DNA of 9,211 bases from Alphaproteobacteria bacterium (GTDB lineage Bacteria > Pseudomonadota > Alphaproteobacteria > Micavibrionales > CSBR16-224). The stretch is taken from positions 1 to 9,211 of the forward strand of contig SKHU01000071.1 of assembly GCA_007116755.1 (NCBI GenBank), given 5' to 3'. A program made the translations under genes and the position numbers. Under the pieces are notes generated by a model. That model saw only the letters and a program-made list of their open reading frames with translations. It had not been told where the DNA came from and did not search any database. Of the stretch, positions 6,706 to 9,211 are shown piece after piece. Positions within the stretch are counted from its first letter, which is position 1, and each line of letters begins with the position of its first letter.

Positions 6706-8196
6706 TTATTTCTTCGTACCGCCAACGGTCATGTTGGAGACGCGCACAGTCGGCTGACCGCAGCCGACGATAACGCTTTGCCCGTTTTTGCCGCACATGC
6801 CCGCGCTTTTTTCCAGCGTCAGATCATTGCCGACCATTTTGATCGACTGGATAACGGTCAGCCCGTCACCGACAAGCGTCGCGCCTTTGACCGGCTCGCA
6901 AAGCTTGCCGTCGCGGATGCGGTATCCGAGTGTGGCATTCATATTAAATTTTCCGGACGTAATGTCAACCTGCCCGCCGCCCATATCCTTGATATACAGC
7001 CCGTCCTTGACGGATTTGATAATGTCTTCGGGATCATGCGCGCCCGGTTTGAAATAGGTGTTGGTCATACGCGGCATCGGCGTGTCGCGGAAGGTTTCGC
7101 GGCGGCCGTTTCCTGTCGGCTTGTCCCCCATCAAAAGCGCGTTCTGGCGATCCTGCATATAGGCTTTGAGAATGCCGTTTTCGATCAGGATATTTTCCTG
7201 TGTCGGCGTGCCTTCATCGTCAAAATGCAGACTGCCGCGCTCGCCGGGCAGATCGCCCTGATCGGCGACAGTGACGGAATCAGCGGCGACTTTCTGCCCC
7301 AGCTTGCCGCTATAGACGGAAATGCCGCGGCGGTTGAAATCGCCTTCCAGCCCGTGGCCAATCGCTTCATGCAGCAAAACTGCCGGCCAGCCCTGATTGA
7401 GCACGACTTCCATTTTGCCTGCAGGCGCATCTTCGGCGATCAAAAGGGTTTTGGCCTGTTCCAGCGCCTGCCGGGCGCCGTCTTTCCATGCCGCATCATC
7501 GAAGAGTTCTTTCACATCAATCGGCCCGCCGAGCAGATGCATACCTGTTTCGCGGTTGCCGTTTTCATCCTCGACCTGAATCTGGATGGCCAGCGAGACA
7601 TTCGGCCGCGTATCAAGCAGCGCCGTGCCGTCTTCCGTGATGATATGCACGGTTTTGGATGTGGCGCGATAGCCGAGCGTGACATTGGTGACATTGGGGT
7701 CAAGCGATTTGATATGCGCCTCGATTTCGTCCAGTTTGGCAATTTTTTCGGCGACATCCATGCTTTGCATCGGGTTTTTCGCGGCATATAAAGCGTCTGT
7801 GGTGCGGCCGTATCCGCCTTTTTTCTGCGGGGCTGCGGTGTGTTCATCCTCCAGCACGGTCTGTGCCTGCGTGATCGCATCTTTCAGCGCGGATTCATTG
7901 AATGTGTCGGAATAGGCGTAACCGACGCGGCCTTCGCGGCCGACGCGGAATCCGAAACCCGCATCGCTGCTGCCCAGCGAGATATTCGTGTATTCGCCTT
8001 TGTCTTTGGTGAGGGATTCCCGCTCGGTCACTTCATAATAGAATTCGCCGTAATCGGCATCTTTCAGACCATCGGTCACAAGCTGTTTTGCCGTTTCCGG
8101 CGTCAGGCCGCTGCCGTCATAGATTTTTTTCAAAAGGTCAAAATCCTGGGATTTGGGAGCCGGATTTTCTTTTGCGCTCGGCTTTTCGATGGCCAT
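6706..8196 (-). CDS. tldD: TldD, zinc metalloprotease subunit
   Basis: TldD is the catalytic half of the TldD/TldE protease; an unfolded peptide threads through the dimer and is cut at a zinc ion. The 496-residue product carries the zinc motif HEAIGH (H276, E277, H281) within LLHEAIGHGLEGD. C468 in GMCGKNGQS fits the third zinc ligand known from the E. coli enzyme (Cys454). Other family signatures are RGSLHFDDEGTPTQ (320-333), IENGILKAYMQDRQNA (338-353), NGRRETFRDTPMPRMTNTY (363-381), GGGQVDITSGKF (406-417) and the ending GQPTVRVSNMTVGG. It has about 20 residues of charged N-terminal extension before the conserved part. ATG at 8196 follows GGAG with 9-base spacing, and a near-consensus promoter lies upstream. 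It heads an operon with pmbA. All catalytic residues are intact, so an active protease is expected. Confidence 0.96.
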   Translation of the reverse strand: MAIEKPSAKENPAPKSQDFDLLKKIYDGSGLTPETAKQLVTDGLKDADYGEFYYEVTERESLTKDKGEYTNISLGSSDAGFGFRVGREGRVGYAYSDTFNESALKDAITQAQTVLEDEHTAAPQKKGGYGRTTDALYAAKNPMQSMDVAEKIAKLDEIEAHIKSLDPNVTNVTLGYRATSKTVHIITEDGTALLDTRPNVSLAIQIQVEDENGNRETGMHLLGGPIDVKELFDDAAWKDGARQALEQAKTLLIAEDAPAGKMEVVLNQGWPAVLLHEAIGHGLEGDFNRRGISVYSGKLGQKVAADSVTVADQGDLPGERGSLHFDDEGTPTQENILIENGILKAYMQDRQNALLMGDKPTGNGRRETFRDTPMPRMTNTYFKPGAHDPEDIIKSVKDGLYIKDMGGGQVDITSGKFNMNATLGYRIRDGKLCEPVKGATLVGDGLTVIQSIKMVGNDLTLEKSAGMCGKNGQSVIVGCGQPTVRVSNMTVGGTKK

Positions 8197-8263
8197 GACG
8201 GGATTCTCCGTTTTTTAAGTTTCGGTTATTCAGATATAACAGATTCGTGCAAACATGACCGCA

Positions 8264-8292
8264 ATTATGTATTTTTATTACATAAAAGTCAA
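8264..8292 (-). promoter_or_regulatory. Sigma-70 promoter of the tldD-pmbA operon
   Basis: On the minus strand, TTGACT (8287-8292) and CATAAT (8264-8269) are separated by exactly 17 bases, each one mismatch from consensus. The predicted start is near 8257, giving a leader of about 60 bases. Two GANTC sites lie downstream of the start, one at about 8242-8246 and one at 8202-8206 beside the ribosome binding site. Confidence 0.75.
8267..8283. repeat. Inverted repeat inside the tldD promoter spacer
   Basis: ATGTA-TTTTTAT-TACAT has 5-bp arms and overlaps the -10 box and most of the spacer. Its right half, ATTACAT, is shared with the inverted repeat over the -35 box at 3810-3825. It is a possible operator, but the sequence is AT-rich enough for chance. 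Confidence 0.35.
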
Positions 8293-8318
8293 GAAAGAAA
8301 GGGGGCGTGACAGAAAGC

Positions 8319-8340
8319 CGCATCCGGCCTTGAAGATGCG
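8319..8340 (-). terminator. Possible weak terminator after the ankyrin gene
   Basis: On the minus strand CGCATC-TTCAAGGCCG-GATGCG forms a 6-bp stem with a 10-base loop, 16 bases past the ankyrin stop codon. It is followed by GCTTTCTG, a poor T-tract. It stands just upstream of the tldD promoter, a sensible place to end transcription, but the loop is large and the signal weak. Confidence 0.35.
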
Positions 8341-8356
8341 TCGGGATTAAGGAGTA

Positions 8357-9004
8357 TTAGAAAAAGCCGCGTTTGGGCGGTTTAAAATGCGGTTTTTTTT
8401 CACCGCGATCCAGCAATCCGCGGGAAATACCGGTGCTGCCATTATACATTTTGTCTTTTTCAGCCAGACGTTTGGCCATATCGATGGCGCTTTCGCCTGC
8501 TGCGTTTTTGACATTCACATCCGCACCGGCAACAACAAGATTATAGATTTTGCTTTCATCGCCCTCCTTGACCAGCACATGCAGCACGCTGTCGCCGTCC
8601 TTGTTCAGTCTGGACGCATCGGCGCCTTTGTCGAGCAGGGTCTTGACCATTTTCGGGCCGGTATGGGCGGCATAATACAGCACATTGGCGCGGCCGCCGT
8701 TCAGGTGGTTGGGGTCGGCACCGGCATCCAGCAGCATTTCGACGATATCGGTATCGGGACGCTGCACGGCGAGTTGCAGGCAGCTGAAGCCTTCGGTGGT
8801 GTGCAAATTGGGGTCGGCTTCCGCATCCAGCAGGGCGCGGATGATGCGCGGATTGATCGAGCCCTGCGCGCAGGCTTCATGCAGCGCCGTCCAGCCGAAA
8901 TCGCCGATCGTGTTGGGATCGGCTTCTTCTTCCAGCAGTTTCAGGACGCGTTCTTCGTCATTATCGGCGGCGGCTTCGATCAGGGCATAATCTTTATAGG
9001 CCAT
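8357..9004 (-). CDS. Ankyrin-repeat protein, 215 residues
   Basis: The protein is almost entirely ankyrin repeats, helix-loop-helix units that bind other proteins. About five to six units are visible: roughly 4-34 (ALIEAAADNDEERVLKLLEE, ADPNTIG), 37-68 (GWTALHEACAQG, LLDAEADPN), 71-101 (GFSCLQLAV, LLDAGADPN), 105-134 (ANVLYYAAHTG, LLDKGADAS), 137-167 (GDSVLHVLVKEG, VVAGADVN) and a partial one from 170 (GESAIDMAKRLAEKD). A basic tail follows, ending KPPKRGFF. There is no signal peptide from this start, so a cytoplasmic adaptor is likely; the partner is unknown. ATG at 9004 has AAAGG six bases upstream and a promoter ending about 33 bases before it. The frame stays open to an ATG at 9121, which would add 39 residues beginning MLLRLLLCSCILP. 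That start has no ribosome binding site and would place the promoter inside the gene, so it is not preferred. Confidence 0.9.
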   Translation of the reverse strand: MAYKDYALIEAAADNDEERVLKLLEEEADPNTIGDFGWTALHEACAQGSINPRIIRALLDAEADPNLHTTEGFSCLQLAVQRPDTDIVEMLLDAGADPNHLNGGRANVLYYAAHTGPKMVKTLLDKGADASRLNKDGDSVLHVLVKEGDESKIYNLVVAGADVNVKNAAGESAIDMAKRLAEKDKMYNGSTGISRGLLDRGEKKPHFKPPKRGFF

Positions 9005-9043
9005 GCGGCACCTTTGCGTTGCGGATTTATGAATAACGCCGTT

Positions 9044-9072
9044 ATCATGCGCGGCGCGGCGCAAATTGTCAA
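9044..9072 (-). promoter_or_regulatory. Promoter of the ankyrin gene
   Basis: On the minus strand a perfect TTGACA (9067-9072) is followed after 17 bases by CATGAT (9044-9049), a 4 of 6 match to the -10 box. Transcription would begin near 9037, about 33 bases before the ATG at 9004, which supports that start. Confidence 0.55.
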
Positions 9073-9123
9073 GAAAAACGGCAGGTAGAATACAGGAACA
9101 CAACAGCAAACGCAGGAGCATAT

Positions 9124-9152
9124 TTGCACCAATCTACAATATTATGTATAAT
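9124..9152 (+). promoter_or_regulatory. Divergent plus-strand promoter near the window end
   Basis: TTGCAC (9124-9129) and a perfect TATAAT (9147-9152) are 17 bases apart on the plus strand. No plus-strand gene starts inside the window. The last eight bases, AGGGAGAA (9204-9211), look like a Shine-Dalgarno sequence, so a gene read away from this region probably starts just beyond the edge. Confidence 0.55.
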
Positions 9153-9155
9153 ATT
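9138..9155. repeat. 18-bp AT-rich inverted repeat over the divergent promoter
   Basis: AATATTAT-GT-ATAATATT has perfect 8-bp arms around a 2-base centre. It covers the -10 box of the plus-strand promoter and lies about 66 bases upstream of the ankyrin -35 box. It could be an operator for the divergent pair, though the arms consist only of A and T. Confidence 0.5.
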
Positions 9156-9203
9156 AATAGTGATTAAGAGAAGGAATGTGATTTTAAGAAAATATCTCTG
9201 ATC

Positions 9204-9211
9204 AGGGAGAA
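9204..9211 (+). promoter_or_regulatory. Possible ribosome binding site of a gene beyond the window
   Basis: AGGGAGAA is purine-rich and complementary to the 16S rRNA 3' end. It lies about 50 bases downstream of the TATAAT at 9147-9152. The start codon it would serve is outside the window. Confidence 0.35.

Noticed and set aside
6695..6796. Longer pmbA start at 6796
   Set aside because: It would overlap 91 bases of tldD and add an Arg-rich segment unlike the family, while ATG at 6694 has a perfect ribosome binding site.
5717..7791. Two long plus-strand frames (346 and 378 codons) opposite pmbA and tldD
   Set aside because: They lie exactly antisense to confidently identified genes and show no family motifs. 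Codon bias with GC-rich third positions explains the missing stops.
8387..9088. A 233-codon plus-strand frame opposite the ankyrin gene
   Set aside because: Periodic Gly/Ile-rich sequence mirrors the ankyrin repeats on the other strand; no promoter or ribosome binding site.

Overview
The window looks like a chromosomal stretch from an alphaproteobacterium of moderate GC content. The evidence is a short alphaproteobacterial-type signal recognition particle RNA (its 3' part, TTGTCCAGCCTTCCACC, and the CTAACCCGGTCAG core are familiar from that class) sitting directly upstream of dnaX. Several promoters also lie close to GANTC sites. A lineage close to Micavibrio or a related small-genome group is possible, but that is a guess. 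All recognised genes are on the minus strand, so transcription runs from high to low coordinates. No insertion sequence, phage gene, CRISPR array or tRNA was seen.

From right to left. The extreme right end is AT-rich. It carries an 18-bp palindrome, a good plus-strand promoter and a Shine-Dalgarno-like sequence at the last bases, so a divergent gene probably begins just outside the window. Next comes an ankyrin-repeat protein (9004-8357) with its own promoter. Then a tldD-pmbA pair (8196-6706 and 6694-5330), separated by 11 bases, encodes both halves of the TldD/TldE metalloprotease. Downstream is a 465-residue protein with two N-terminal membrane segments and a divergent Nudix box (5238-3841). 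After it is a 752-residue protein with a Sel1-like repeat, a membrane anchor and an acidic Glu-Asn tract (3735-1477), driven by a very strong extended -10 promoter. A terminator closes this gene. The SRP RNA gene ffs (1393-1293) and dnaX (1248 to the window edge, 3' end missing) follow.

The well-understood parts are housekeeping: DNA polymerase III clamp loading, protein targeting, and peptide cleavage by TldD/PmbA. The middle two genes have no function I can name and are the most interesting candidates: the membrane Nudix-like protein and the Sel1/Glu-Asn protein. The SRP RNA also deviates at a normally near-invariant position of its protein-binding loop.

Long plus-strand reading frames opposite these genes, including one of 780 codons, are judged to be antisense shadows.
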